From positions 2,046,001-2,110,000 of the forward strand of contig OZ241337.1 in NCBI GenBank assembly GCA_965200435.1: a stretch of DNA of 64,000 bases, read 5' to 3'. The first letter of the stretch is position 1. Every line of letters starts with the position of its first letter. Shown here piece after piece: positions 8,769-17,559 of this stretch. The stretch is from Bin75 sp965200435. Its GTDB lineage: Bacteria > Nitrospirota > Nitrospiria > Nitrospirales > UBA8639. A program made the translations under genes and the position numbers. The notes under the pieces are model-generated. The model saw only the letters and a program-made list of their open reading frames with translations, ran no database searches and was not told where the DNA came from.

Positions 8769-9516
8769 CCTTCTGACGTTGTTTCCTGAAATAGTGGCGA
8801 ACGTCGTGTCGCACTCCATCGTGAAACGTGCGCAGGACAAAAGGCTGGTTTCGATCCGGGTCCACAACATTCGTGACTTTAGTGCCGGCCGGCATCGCGT
8901 GGCTGATGATACGCCCTACGGCGGCGGGTCCGGCATGATCTTGAAGGCGGAGCCCATTTTCCGGGCGGTTGAGGCGTTGGGCGAAGAGCGCAGTCAATTA
9001 CGGATCATCGTGCCTTCCCCGCAGGGACGGCGTTTTACGCAACAGCTTGCCGAAGAGTTGAGCCGGGAATCGCGCCGGCTGGTGTGGATCTGCGGTCATT
9101 ATGAAGGCATCGATGAACGAGTGCTGCTCCGGCTGGAGCCCGAAGAATTTTCCCTTGGTGATTACGTCCTGACGGGAGGGGAACTGCCGGCCTTGGTGAT
9201 GCTCGATGCAGCCGTCCGGTTGGTGTCCGGGGTGGTGGGGGACCCCACGTCGGTGGAGCAGGATTCCTTTGCCGAATCTCTGTTGGATTTTCCCCATTAT
9301 ACCAAGCCGCAGACGGTTCGTGGCTACCGGGTTCCCGGCGTTTTGATCTCGGGCAATCATGAGGCCATTCGACGGTGGCGTCGAAAAGAAGCCTTACGGA
9401 ACACCTATTGTAAGCGACCGGACTTGTTACAACAGGAATCATTAACCCAGGAAGATCAGCAATTACTGTCGGATATTTTCCAGGAATGTGAACACGCAGT
9501 GAGTGAAGGAGGATAA
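8758..9516 (+). CDS. trmD: tRNA (guanine-N1)-methyltransferase TrmD
   Basis: The SAM-dependent enzyme methylates G37 of tRNAs and prevents frameshifting. The trefoil-knot SPOUT domain shows DDTPYGGGSGMILK, CGHYEGIDERV and FSLGDYVLTGGELPALVM, the SAM-binding knot. The C-terminal domain ends in an extended acidic tail. Length about 252 residues. The ATG at 8758 (MQCDLLTLFPE) fits the family start; a GTG at 8752 would add two residues. Confidence 0.97.
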   Translation: MQCDLLTLFPEIVANVVSHSIVKRAQDKRLVSIRVHNIRDFSAGRHRVADDTPYGGGSGMILKAEPIFRAVEALGEERSQLRIIVPSPQGRRFTQQLAEELSRESRRLVWICGHYEGIDERVLLRLEPEEFSLGDYVLTGGELPALVMLDAAVRLVSGVVGDPTSVEQDSFAESLLDFPHYTKPQTVRGYRVPGVLISGNHEAIRRWRRKEALRNTYCKRPDLLQQESLTQEDQQLLSDIFQECEHAVSEGG

Positions 9517-9521
9517 CCATC

Positions 9522-9953
9522 ATGAACCGGCTTCAACGGCTAGAGCAAACGTTTCCGACGAATCCGGTCCCCGTGTTTGAAATCGGGGATACCGTTCGCG
9601 TGCATGTGAAAGTGATCGAAGGTGAGAAAGAACGGGTCCAGGTATTCGAAGGAGTCGTGATTACTCGAAAAGGCCGGAAAATCAGGGAGACGTTTACCGT
9701 TCGGAAAATCTCTTATGGGGTGGGGGTTGAGCGGGTGTTTCCCGTGAACTCTCCCACTATCGCGAAAATTGACGTGATCCGAAAAGGGAAGGTGCGGCGC
9801 GCGAAGTTATACTATCTGCGTGACAAAAAAGGGAAGCAGGCCAAAGTCGCCGAACGGGAATTTTTTCGGACGGCAAGTAAGGCGAAGACCTCAAAGAACG
9901 AGCCGGCGGCCACGGGAAGCGCAGAGGGTTCAGCAGAGGCCGCTGACGAATAA
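9522..9953 (+). CDS. rplS: 50S ribosomal protein L19
   Basis: L19 lies at the 30S-50S interface. Residues 1-115 match the family closely: MNRLQRLEQTFPTNPVPVFE, the FEGVVITRKGRKIRETFTVR core and GKVRRAKLYYLRDKKGK. A low-complexity tail rich in Ala, Glu and Ser (about residues 118-143) extends beyond usual length. The start is preceded by GAAGGAGG. Only five bases separate it from trmD. Confidence 0.98.
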   Translation: MNRLQRLEQTFPTNPVPVFEIGDTVRVHVKVIEGEKERVQVFEGVVITRKGRKIRETFTVRKISYGVGVERVFPVNSPTIAKIDVIRKGKVRRAKLYYLRDKKGKQAKVAEREFFRTASKAKTSKNEPAATGSAEGSAEAADE

Positions 9954-9964
9954 TTCCATGTGTT

Positions 9965-10621
9965 GTGCCGGTGACCAATGACGCCATAGGGTTGGGTTCA
10001 GTCGGCCCCACGTGCGATCTCGAAGAGGAGGCACGGGCCCGTGGGTATCGACGGGTTGCCGGACTAGACGAGGCCGGACGTGGTCCCTTGGCCGGACCGC
10101 TTGTTGGTGCAGCGGTGATTGTCCCTCGCCGGTTTTCATTGCACAGCCTCGATGATTCTAAACAAGTCAGTCCCGCGAAACGGGAGGCGCTCTTTTCGAT
10201 TATTACCGAGTCGGCTACGGCATGGGGAATCGGTGTCGCGTCCGAAGCCGAAATTGACTCGCTGAACGTGTTCCATGCGACACGGTTGGCTTGGCAGCGG
10301 GCGATCAATCAGTTGCGTATCCTTCCGGATTTTTTATTGATCGATGGGCACGTGGGTGCTGATTTTCTCATACCTTACCGGTCCGTGATTCACGGCGACC
10401 GGCTTTCGTCTTCCATCTCTGCGGCGTCCATCCTTGCCAAGGTCTTCCGTGACCGGATTATGTGTGAATACCACCAGCGTGATCCCCGGTATCAGTTCCA
10501 TAGCCATAAAGGGTATCCCACACCGGAACATCTCCGTTTACTTCGCCGGTTGGGACCGAGTCCGGTTCACCGGCACAGTTTTGCTCCGGTACGACGTTGT
10601 CTGACCCGGGAGGATGCGTGA
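9965..10621 (+). CDS. rnhB: Ribonuclease HII
   Basis: RNase HII cuts RNA in RNA-DNA hybrids, including single embedded ribonucleotides, starting ribonucleotide excision repair. The catalytic opening motif VAGLDEAGRGPLAGP is at about residues 31-45; SLDDSKQVSPAKREAL, PDFLLIDGHVG and SISAASILAKVFRD with the later Asp are present, and the C-terminal HRHSF loop. 218 residues from a GTG at 9965; an ATG at 9978 is an alternative. The 3' end overlaps yraN by four bases (GTGA). Confidence 0.96.
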   Translation: MPVTNDAIGLGSVGPTCDLEEEARARGYRRVAGLDEAGRGPLAGPLVGAAVIVPRRFSLHSLDDSKQVSPAKREALFSIITESATAWGIGVASEAEIDSLNVFHATRLAWQRAINQLRILPDFLLIDGHVGADFLIPYRSVIHGDRLSSSISAASILAKVFRDRIMCEYHQRDPRYQFHSHKGYPTPEHLRLLRRLGPSPVHRHSFAPVRRCLTREDA

Positions 10622-11001
10622 GCCTCACCCGACAGCTTTTGGGCAAGGAAGCCGAAGCCGCTGCCGAACGGTTTCTTCACCAAAAAGGATACCGGATTAT
10701 TGATCGAAACGTGCGGATCGGTCGTGGAGAGTTGGACCTCGTGCCCCGCGTGGGGGAGACGTTGATTTTTGTCGAAGTCAAGGCTCGCCGAACGGATCAT
10801 TATGGAGGCGTGGCTCACGCGGTGACGGCACGAAAAGAACGGCAACTCATTCAATTGGCTGCCCGGTACCTTGCACGTCATGGTTTGGAACATCAGCCGT
10901 GTCGATTCGACGTGCTCCTCTATGATGCCGGAGCGTCCGCTCCTATTCTTGAACACATCGAAAATGCCTTTGAGGTGGCCGGCGATGATCGACGTTGGTA
11001 A
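10618..11001 (+). CDS. yraN: UPF0102/YraN family endonuclease-like protein
   Basis: A 127-residue member of the YraN family, a small restriction-endonuclease fold often next to rnhB. The core is GRGELDLVPRVGETLIFVEVK (split here as GRGELDLV and FVEVKARR), matching the E-D-EVK nuclease pattern. The GTG start at 10618 overlaps the rnhB stop and follows GGGAGGA. The biochemical role of the family is poorly defined; DNA processing is inferred from the fold. Confidence 0.9.
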   Translation: MSLTRQLLGKEAEAAAERFLHQKGYRIIDRNVRIGRGELDLVPRVGETLIFVEVKARRTDHYGGVAHAVTARKERQLIQLAARYLARHGLEHQPCRFDVLLYDAGASAPILEHIENAFEVAGDDRRW

Positions 11002-11061
11002 GCACGCGGATGATTGCCAGGATAGCCTGGGCGCAAGTCGCCGTGCTGAGCCGTTGTCCCC

Positions 11062-11730
11062 ATGATTCAATTATTCCGTGTCTCCAAATGCTACGATCGA
11101 TGTCTCGCGCTGGATGATATCTCGTTTCAGATTGACAAGGGTGAATGTGTCATTCTGACGGGACCGAGTGGCGCGGGAAAGACGACGCTGCTGAAGGTCA
11201 TCTTCGGTGCAGAGGTTCCTGATGCGGGCCAGATTCTCGTGCAGAACCGCAATATCGCCAGGTTGCGCGGGGGAGCCATTCCCTATCTGCGTCGCACCAT
11301 GGGGATTGTGCTGCAAAACTTTCAATTGCTCCAGAAGAAAACCGTCTATGAGAACGTGGTGTTGCCGCTCACTATTCAAGGCGTCAAGAGACGGGAGGCA
11401 CGCAAACGGGTGATGGAGGTGCTGAGGGCCGTCAGCATGGATCATAAACAGAGTATCCGGACGGGTGTGCTCTCGGCCGGAGAGCAACAGCGAATTTGTA
11501 TTGCACGAGCTATCGTGAACAGTCCCATTCTGTTGTTGGCCGACGAGCCGACGGGCAATTTGGATGCAAAATTGACGGTTGAAATCGTGGAACTGTTTGA
11601 AAGGATTCATGCTCAGGGGACGACGATTCTTCTCGCGACCCATAACCAACGGGTGGTCGAGCAGATGCATGGCCGGGTCGTCCATTTGCAAGCTGGCCGC
11701 GTCGTGTCCGATGAAAAGGGGATGTCGTAA
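11062..11730 (+). CDS. ftsE: Cell division ATP-binding protein FtsE
   Basis: A 222-residue ABC ATPase. It shows Walker A GPSGAGKTTLL, a Q-loop region (MGIVLQNFQLL), the signature LSAGEQQR and Walker B LLLADEPTGNLD. With FtsX it forms a type VII ABC complex that transmits ATP hydrolysis across the inner membrane to control peptidoglycan hydrolysis at the septum. The ATG overlaps nothing upstream (60 bases from yraN), and the stop overlaps the ftsX start (TAATG). Confidence 0.97.
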   Translation: MIQLFRVSKCYDRCLALDDISFQIDKGECVILTGPSGAGKTTLLKVIFGAEVPDAGQILVQNRNIARLRGGAIPYLRRTMGIVLQNFQLLQKKTVYENVVLPLTIQGVKRREARKRVMEVLRAVSMDHKQSIRTGVLSAGEQQRICIARAIVNSPILLLADEPTGNLDAKLTVEIVELFERIHAQGTTILLATHNQRVVEQMHGRVVHLQAGRVVSDEKGMS

Positions 11731-12626
11731 TGCGACTGCTGTATCTCATGCAGGAGGCGATGACCAATCTCCGCGTGAATCGAGGGAACGTGATGATCGG
11801 CATTGTCACGACGGCCTTTACCCTGGTCTGTTTCGGAGTGTTTTTGTTACTGTATCTGAACCTGAAAAACATGACCGGCACCCTTCAGAGCGACATTGAA
11901 GTGGTTGTCTATCTGGATTCCGAAGCCTCGGAACAGGTGGCGGCGCTGGTACAAAAACGTCTCCGGACCGAACCGGCCGTCATTGCGCTGCACTTCGTGT
12001 CCAAGGAACAGGCCCTTCGGGAATTTTCCGAGCAATTTCCGAAGGAGTCTCTCCTGTTAGACGGGATGGAAGACAATCCGTTACCCGCGTCCCTTGTCCT
12101 CAGTTTGTCCCCGCGGTTTCTGGATGCCGAATCCCTGAGTGCGTTCGCGGCACGCGTCAGGCAGCTTCCCGGTGTGACCCACGTCGCGTACAGCCAGGAC
12201 TGGATTGACACCTTGGCGTTGGTCGTCAGTTACTTCGAGTTGGGGGCGGTGATGATTGGGACGGTCTTAGCCGTGGCGACGGTGACGATTATTGTGAATA
12301 CGGTTCGTTTGTCGTTACACACCAGAAAGGAAGACATTGAAATCCTTCGGCTGATTGGCGCCACGGGGCTCTTTATTGCGATACCCTACGTGATCGAAGG
12401 CACGATTCTCGGTGCCGCAGGTGGCGGTCTGTCTCTCGTGTTGCTGAAAGGGATGTTTGAATTTTTTCGATTGGAACTCGAGGCGTCGGGGTGGTTTGGG
12501 GGCGTGGCCCATATGCTGCCGGTTTTCCCAGGACAGGTCTCTTGGCTTTTGGTCGTGACCGGTATGCTGTTAGGATGTGGGAGTAGTTTGCTTTCCGTTT
12601 TCGGCTTGATGAAGGTGAGACACTGA
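11730..12626 (+). CDS. ftsX: Cell division protein FtsX
   Basis: A 298-residue membrane partner of FtsE. The N-terminus is cytoplasmic, followed by a first membrane helix (about residues 22-43), a periplasmic domain (SDIEVVVYLDSEASEQVAAL and the VTHVAYSQDW segment) that in other bacteria binds EnvC or a hydrolase, and three further helices with the LHTRKEDIEILRLIGAT loop typical of FtsX. It is joined by overlapping ATGA-type junctions to ftsE and to the following envC-like gene. Confidence 0.96.
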   Translation: MRLLYLMQEAMTNLRVNRGNVMIGIVTTAFTLVCFGVFLLLYLNLKNMTGTLQSDIEVVVYLDSEASEQVAALVQKRLRTEPAVIALHFVSKEQALREFSEQFPKESLLLDGMEDNPLPASLVLSLSPRFLDAESLSAFAARVRQLPGVTHVAYSQDWIDTLALVVSYFELGAVMIGTVLAVATVTIIVNTVRLSLHTRKEDIEILRLIGATGLFIAIPYVIEGTILGAAGGGLSLVLLKGMFEFFRLELEASGWFGGVAHMLPVFPGQVSWLLVVTGMLLGCGSSLLSVFGLMKVRH

Positions 12627-13825
12627 TGCCCCGCACGCGGTACGTTGGAAAATGCCGTTTTGTGTTCACGTCGTGTTTGGTGCTGGCCTTCATTGCCGTC
12701 CAGCCGCTGGGGTCGTGGGGAGCTTCGTTACAGGAAAAAATTGAAAAGGAAAAACAGAGGCTTCACCAGTTAAAACAGGAAATTCGAGAAACGAAAAAAC
12801 AGCGCGGTCAGGCACGGAAAAGACAAACCGAGGTCCTGCAATCGATTGAGCGTCTCGATCGTCAATTGCATAAGGAACGGCAGGAAGCGGATTCCACCAA
12901 CCGGGGAATACAGGAAATCGACTGGGAATTAGATAAAATCAATGCTCAGCTCACGAGGCTTCGATCCGACATGAACGACAAGCAGGTCGTCATCGGCACC
13001 CGTTTGAAACGACTCTATATGGAAGGACGAGCCGGCTGGGTGTCCCCCTTGGTGACGTCGGATTCTTATGCGCAGTTTCAACGCCGTTTGAGGTATCTCT
13101 TCTCGCTTGCCACATGGGAGCGCGACCTGTTCGAGGCATACCGGCGGCAGGTCGTTCAGCACGAGCAGCTTCATGCCAAACAGGCGAAAATCCGTGAATC
13201 GTTGGTGGAACGGAAGAGGCGCGTTGGTGAAAAATTAAGCGTGATTCAAGACATGAAATCCAAAAAACGCGTGGTTCTGGCCAGTTTAAAAAAGACCACG
13301 CGTTCCCATGAGCAAATGTTGCACACGCTTGACCAAGCCGAAAGCCGGAAGGAAGCCTTGCTCAAAAAATTGGAGCGGCGAAGTCAAATTGCCGCCGGAA
13401 AAAGCAAGAAGCAGACGACGGATGCATTTCGAAGAGGGGCATTGCTGTGGCCGGCTGATGGTGATTTGGTCGGATCCTTCGGCCGGCAAAAACATCCGAC
13501 GTTTGATACGTACGTCCAGAAGAAAGGGATTGAAATTGCGTCGAAAGAAGGGAGTGCGATCCGGGCGGTTTCCGGCGGGGACGTGGTGTATGCAGACTGG
13601 CTGAGAGGCTACGGACTTGTGGTGATTCTGGCGCACGGCAATAATTATTTCACGTTCTATGCCCATGCCTCCAAGTTGTTGGTGCAAGAAGGGGAAACCG
13701 TGGCCAAGGGAGCCGTGATTGGGGCAACCGGCTCTTCCGGATTGACGAATCGCAACCTGTTATACTTTGAGGTACGGAAAGGAATCAAGCCGCTGGATCC
13801 GTTGGGCTGGTTAGCCAAACGGTGA
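12626..13825 (+). CDS. envC: EnvC-like murein hydrolase activator with degenerate LytM domain
   Basis: A 399-residue exported protein: signal peptide (about residues 1-32), a long coiled coil (about 33-260, starting LQEKIEKEKQRLHQLKQEI), and a C-terminal LytM/M23 domain. The zinc ligands of active LytM enzymes are missing: where HxGxD is expected the protein has KKGIEI, and where HLHFE is expected it has LLYFEV. This is the pattern of EnvC, which does not cut peptidoglycan itself but activates amidases when FtsEX changes shape. The direct ftsE-ftsX-envC order supports this. No amidase gene is in the window. Confidence 0.9.
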   Translation: MPRTRYVGKCRFVFTSCLVLAFIAVQPLGSWGASLQEKIEKEKQRLHQLKQEIRETKKQRGQARKRQTEVLQSIERLDRQLHKERQEADSTNRGIQEIDWELDKINAQLTRLRSDMNDKQVVIGTRLKRLYMEGRAGWVSPLVTSDSYAQFQRRLRYLFSLATWERDLFEAYRRQVVQHEQLHAKQAKIRESLVERKRRVGEKLSVIQDMKSKKRVVLASLKKTTRSHEQMLHTLDQAESRKEALLKKLERRSQIAAGKSKKQTTDAFRRGALLWPADGDLVGSFGRQKHPTFDTYVQKKGIEIASKEGSAIRAVSGGDVVYADWLRGYGLVVILAHGNNYFTFYAHASKLLVQEGETVAKGAVIGATGSSGLTNRNLLYFEVRKGIKPLDPLGWLAKR

Positions 13826-13917
13826 GTACGGCTCGAACCGGCGTGACGTGGGGTTCTCATGTCCGCTGCGTTTTCTCCCGGCATATTCATTATCTTTTTA
13901 AAGGTTAGGACATCGCT

Positions 13918-15222
13918 ATGGAAAAGGAACGCTCTTCAATCACGTGGGGTTCCGGGCTGATTGTGGTGGTCGGTGCACTCGTCCTGGGGTTGATCATCGG
14001 AAAAGGCGTAGAAAAAACAGGCTATGCCAGTGAATCCTACGAAGAACTCAAAGTTTTTGCGGAAGTCCTGACCCAGGTCAAAAAACATTACGTCGAAGAG
14101 GTTCGGACGGATGACCTTGTCCATGGGGCCGTTCGTGGCATGCTCAAAACGTTGGATCCGCATTCCGCGTATATGACCCCGGAGATGTACAAGGAAATGA
14201 AAGTGGAAACCAAGGGGGAATTCGAAGGATTGGGGATCCAGATTGGGATCAAGGATCATCACGTCACCGTCATTGCTCCCATTGAAGGGACGCCCGCTCA
14301 CGCGGCGGGCATCCAAACCGGAGACATGATTTTGAAGGTCGATGAGACGCCAACAAAGGACCTGACGCTGATGGAAGCGGTGCAACGCATGCGAGGACCC
14401 AAGGGGACCGAGGTCACGCTGACGATTCAGCGGGACGGGGCGTTGGAAACGCTGAGCTTCACCCTGATTCGGGATACGATCAAAATTCGCAGTGTCCGGT
14501 CTCGGCTCCTGGACGATCACATCGGCTACGTCAGGATCTCGCAGTTCCAAGAAGCCACACCCCAGGATCTGGACCGGGAATTGGGCAAGTTGCAGGAGGA
14601 GGACATTCAAGGCCTCATATTGGATTTACGCAATAACCCCGGTGGCTTGCTATCCGCGGCGGTTGGGGTCTCCGAGCAATTTTTGCAGCCTGATACGTTG
14701 GTCGTGTCGGTCAAGGGCCGTGATGGTTGGACGGATGAGTACCGGGCCAGTCCGCCGAGGGATCCCCAGGAATCTCCGATGATCGTGTTGGTCAATCAGG
14801 GGTCGGCCAGCGCGTCGGAAATCGTTGCGGCGGCTATGCAGGATTGGGGGAAAGCTGTCATTGTGGGGAAGACAACGTTCGGGAAGGGCTCCGTGCAGAC
14901 CATTCTTCCGTTGTCGGACGGGTCGGGCCTTCGGCTGACGACGGCGAAATATTATACGCCCAGAGGGGAATCGATCCATTCCGTTGGCGTCAAACCGGAT
15001 ATCGTGGTGGAGCCGAAACCGATCACCCTGGATGAGGAACAAAAAGAGTCGGCCGCTCCGGAAGCGGCCGCCGGTTCTTCCTCTGAAGACGGTACGGCTT
15101 CGGAGAAGCAAAAAGATCTTGAAGCGGAATTAATGAAAAAGGACGTGCAACTTCAAAAGGCGATCGAATTGCTCAAGACGTGGAAGGTTTTCAAGGGCCT
15201 GCGCCCCCTCGAATCGGCATAG
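13918..15222 (+). CDS. ctpA: C-terminal processing protease, S41 family
   Basis: A 434-residue periplasmic serine protease with one N-terminal anchor helix (about residues 13-28). It has a PDZ domain (about 95-180: GLGIQIGIKDHHVTVIAPIE) and an S41 catalytic domain. The Ser is in NQGSASASEIVAAAM, the Lys about 25 residues on in GKTTFGKGSVQ. Such proteases trim the C-termini of envelope proteins and control peptidoglycan hydrolases. Position behind ftsEX-envC suggests a shared role in cell-wall turnover. The tail (after about residue 365) is Glu/Ala/Ser rich and coiled. Confidence 0.95.
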   Translation: MEKERSSITWGSGLIVVVGALVLGLIIGKGVEKTGYASESYEELKVFAEVLTQVKKHYVEEVRTDDLVHGAVRGMLKTLDPHSAYMTPEMYKEMKVETKGEFEGLGIQIGIKDHHVTVIAPIEGTPAHAAGIQTGDMILKVDETPTKDLTLMEAVQRMRGPKGTEVTLTIQRDGALETLSFTLIRDTIKIRSVRSRLLDDHIGYVRISQFQEATPQDLDRELGKLQEEDIQGLILDLRNNPGGLLSAAVGVSEQFLQPDTLVVSVKGRDGWTDEYRASPPRDPQESPMIVLVNQGSASASEIVAAAMQDWGKAVIVGKTTFGKGSVQTILPLSDGSGLRLTTAKYYTPRGESIHSVGVKPDIVVEPKPITLDEEQKESAAPEAAAGSSSEDGTASEKQKDLEAELMKKDVQLQKAIELLKTWKVFKGLRPLESA

Positions 15223-15229
15223 GGGCCGG

Positions 15230-15466
15230 TTACAGATTGAGGATAATGGCGGTGCTGGTTTTAATGACGCCGTCCACGCCGCGTATCCGTGAAAGCCCCA
15301 ATTCGTTGAGGCTCTCCAACGTTTCCGCTTCAATTTGGACTATGAGATCACAGGGGCCGGTAACGGCATCGACTTTTGTCACCCGGGGAATGCGGGTAAT
15401 GGTTTTGTACGCACTGTTCGTGTGATCTCCCACCACGTCAACCATAATGAACGCAGAGACGGCCAT
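15230..15466 (-). CDS. Stand-alone Lrp/AsnC ligand-binding (RAM) domain protein
   Basis: A 78-residue protein from the ATG at 15464-15466: MAVSAFIMVDVVGDHTNSAY, then VTKVDAVTGPCDLIVQIEAE and IRGVDGVIKTSTAIILNL. This is the effector-binding alpha-beta sandwich of Lrp/AsnC regulators without the DNA-binding helix-turn-helix. Such proteins form rings and sense amino acids or partner with full-length regulators. The frame is open upstream to 15625 but that part shows no similarity. It is convergent with ctpA, 8 bases apart. Confidence 0.85.
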   Translation of the reverse strand: MAVSAFIMVDVVGDHTNSAYKTITRIPRVTKVDAVTGPCDLIVQIEAETLESLNELGLSRIRGVDGVIKTSTAIILNL

Positions 15467-15602
15467 GACCGGGGTTTTCCTCTTGGCGCAGACAATGAGG
15501 GTACGGATCTGTTCCCCGGTCGAGTCCTTTTCGCGTCTGCACAGGCACACACCGGGGGCAGATGTGTCTGCAAGCGACCTTAGCAAAGGCGTTGCGACCC
15601 AG

Positions 15603-16079
15603 TCAATGACTCGCCGATTGTTCACGTAACCGTTGAATAGCCGTGAGCAATTCGTCCGCTGTCACGTGGACTCCCGGGCGCGTCCTCAACATATGAGAAC
15701 GGGCAAGAGTCTCCAGATCGTCCAGCGTCCGGATTCCGAGCCGGTAATACAAGTCATGGACAATGGGGTCGGAAAGGCCGGGAAGAAGGATCCATTCACG
15801 AATGGCGGGTGGGAGGGGTGTCTTCAGTTCTTCATAGGCTCTGATCGCGCCGGTTTTCACGTATTCCTGGATTTTGGCGGCCAAGTCTTTTCCAATGCCG
15901 GGAAGAGTGTGGAGTTGCCCGTTCCGTGCCAGCTCGGCAATGGGCACTTCCAGACTGGCGATCGTGTCGGCTGCCCGTTTATAGGCCCGAATCCGGTAGG
16001 GATTCTCTCCATTGTTTTTCAACGACTCTGCCATGGACAGAAAAAGATTGGCGAGCGTATTGTTTGAATCAGCCGGCAT
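15603..16079 (-). CDS. Helix-hairpin-helix protein resembling the N-terminal part of PolX
   Basis: A 158-residue protein, taken from the ATG at 16077-16079 (MPADSNNTLANLFLSMAESL). It contains NPYRIRAYKRAADTIASLEV and the HhH motif LHTLPGIGKDLAAKIQEYVKTG, which match the 8-kDa and helix-hairpin-helix region at the start of bacterial X-family polymerases, then a second HhH-like part (LLPGLSDPIVHDLYYRLGI). The polymerase and PHP domains of PolX are not present here, so this is a stand-alone DNA-binding module. An upstream ATG at 16148 is less likely. Confidence 0.75.
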   Translation of the reverse strand: MPADSNNTLANLFLSMAESLKNNGENPYRIRAYKRAADTIASLEVPIAELARNGQLHTLPGIGKDLAAKIQEYVKTGAIRAYEELKTPLPPAIREWILLPGLSDPIVHDLYYRLGIRTLDDLETLARSHMLRTRPGVHVTADELLTAIQRLREQSASH

Positions 16080-16183
16080 CCTGCAAACGCATGTGAGAAT
16101 ATGAGATGCTGCTATTGTAAAAGATTGTGCCCGGTGATGATAGGGCATCCGGTTTGTGCGCCTCGACGTCGCCTGTCCTCAAA

Positions 16184-16213
16184 TTGACAAGGCTTGAGAG
16201 GCTTTCGTAGGAT
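16184..16213 (+). promoter_or_regulatory. Predicted sigma70 promoter of the thi genes
   Basis: TTGACA (16184-16189), 18-base spacer, TAGGAT (16208-16213), 65 bases before thiS. I looked for a TPP riboswitch in the leader (CTGAGA and ACCTGA-type boxes) and did not find one. Confidence 0.5.
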
Positions 16214-16277
16214 GCCGTCAAGTAACGGACAATACATTCGGAGTAACTGGAACGTGACGGGGAGTCAAGTGCCACTC

Positions 16278-16508
16278 ATGTCTATTCAAGTCAATGGGGA
16301 GTTACGCCAGGTGCATGAGGAGATGAACGTGACGGGATTGCTCCGGGATTTGCAACTGAACGCAGAACGAGTGGCAGTGGAGATCAATCTTGAAATCCTC
16401 GAACGAATGGACTTTGATGCTAGAATGCTGAAGGACGGCGACCGTATCGAAATTATGAGTTTCATCGGGGGCGGCGCCTTCCTCGAGTTTGGGGAGAAGG
16501 ATTGCTGA
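16278..16508 (+). CDS. thiS: Sulfur carrier protein ThiS with C-terminal extension
   Basis: A 76-residue ubiquitin-fold protein that carries sulfur as a C-terminal thiocarboxylate to ThiG for thiazole synthesis. The start MSIQVNGELRQVHEEM and the end DRIEIMSFIGGG fit ThiS. The usual protein ends at the di-glycine, but here AFLEFGEKDC follows. The extra ten residues would have to be removed before the glycine could be adenylated by ThiF, or the carrier works differently. The ATG at 16278 fits the family; the frame is open 28 codons further upstream. It is 62 bases before thiG. Confidence 0.88.
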   Translation: MSIQVNGELRQVHEEMNVTGLLRDLQLNAERVAVEINLEILERMDFDARMLKDGDRIEIMSFIGGGAFLEFGEKDC

Positions 16509-16570
16509 TGGGTGATTGTGAATTTCAGATTGCCAAATTCGCACTCCCGAATTTCTGATGGAGAGAAGCC

Positions 16571-17344
16571 ATGAGTAACGATCGTTTGACCATAGCCGAG
16601 CGAGAGTTTCGATCCCGTTTGTGGGTCGGGACCGGCAAGTATAAGGACTTTATCGAAACGAAGAAAGCCATTGAAACGTCCGGTGCGGACGTTGTCACCG
16701 TCGCCGTGCGTCGAGTCAATATCACGGACAGAAACTCCGAGAATCTTCTGGATTATCTCGATCCTAAACAATACACCATTCTTCCCAATACCGCGGGATG
16801 CTACACGGTAGAGGATGCGGTCCGTTATGCCCGGCTGGCCCGTGCTGCGGGGGTATCGGATTTGGTCAAGCTTGAGGTGATCGGTGATGAGCGGACCTTG
16901 TTCCCCGATACCGCCGGACTCATTGAAGCCGCAAAGATTTTGATCAAGGAGGGATTCGTGGTGTTGCCGTATACCAACGACGATCCCATCGTGGCCCAAA
17001 AGCTGGTCGATATCGGCTGCCCGGCGGTTATGCCCTTGGCGGCACCCATTGGTTCCGGATTAGGAATGCGCAATCCGTACAATTTGAAAATCATCCTCGA
17101 AACCGTGAACGTCCCCGTGATCGTCGATGCGGGGGTGGGCACCGCGTCCGATGCCGCGTTGGCCATGGAATACGGAGCGGATGCGGTGTTGATGAATACC
17201 GCCATCGCGGGGGCCCGGGAACCCATTGCCATGGCTGAGGCCATGAAGTATGCGGTGGAGGCCGGCCGGTTGGCGTATAAGGCCGGGCGTATTCCCCGGA
17301 AACTGTATGCCACCGCGAGTAGCCCGATCGAAGGCATGCTATAA
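16571..17344 (+). CDS. thiG: Thiazole synthase ThiG
   Basis: A 257-residue TIM-barrel enzyme that builds the thiazole phosphate moiety of thiamine from DXP, dehydroglycine and ThiS-thiocarboxylate. It has FRSRLWVGTGKYKDF, VTVAVRRVN, TAGCYTVEDAVRYARLAR and VKLEVIGDE with the Schiff-base Lys, and GVGTASDAALAMEYGADAV near the C-terminus. The ATG follows GGAGAGAAGCC. thiO or thiH, which supply dehydroglycine, are not in the window. Confidence 0.97.
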   Translation: MSNDRLTIAEREFRSRLWVGTGKYKDFIETKKAIETSGADVVTVAVRRVNITDRNSENLLDYLDPKQYTILPNTAGCYTVEDAVRYARLARAAGVSDLVKLEVIGDERTLFPDTAGLIEAAKILIKEGFVVLPYTNDDPIVAQKLVDIGCPAVMPLAAPIGSGLGMRNPYNLKIILETVNVPVIVDAGVGTASDAALAMEYGADAVLMNTAIAGAREPIAMAEAMKYAVEAGRLAYKAGRIPRKLYATASSPIEGML

Positions 17345-17559
17345 GCTGACGGTGCACCTGCTCTTCGCTGCCTCAGTGTTCACCGGGAATCCAGGGGTGT
17401 TGTCTTTGCCTGTGGAGCAGCCGCATTTTATGCGGCTTGGAGGGTTGAAGCGCCATACGATGGCGCCGTGACACAAGAAGGCGAGGAGCGCATCTTTCAT
17501 TCTGTCAACGAATTAGAGAAGATTGACAGGGCTGACAGAGCCGGCCGTCGAGGCCTTCG
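17345..17559 (+). repeat. Family-B repeat fragment with REP-like hairpin
   Basis: The gap between thiG and thiE holds a partial family-B unit. It includes TGTCTTTG, the hairpin CCGCATTTTATGCGG (17422-17436), GCGCCATACGATGGCGC (17450-17466, also a hairpin) and a right end CTGTCAACGAATTAG resembling the 1030-1049 terminus. Nothing coding is seen. Confidence 0.55.

Noticed and set aside
16141..16277. TPP riboswitch before thiS
   Set aside because: The conserved CTGAGA and ACCTGA-type blocks are missing.
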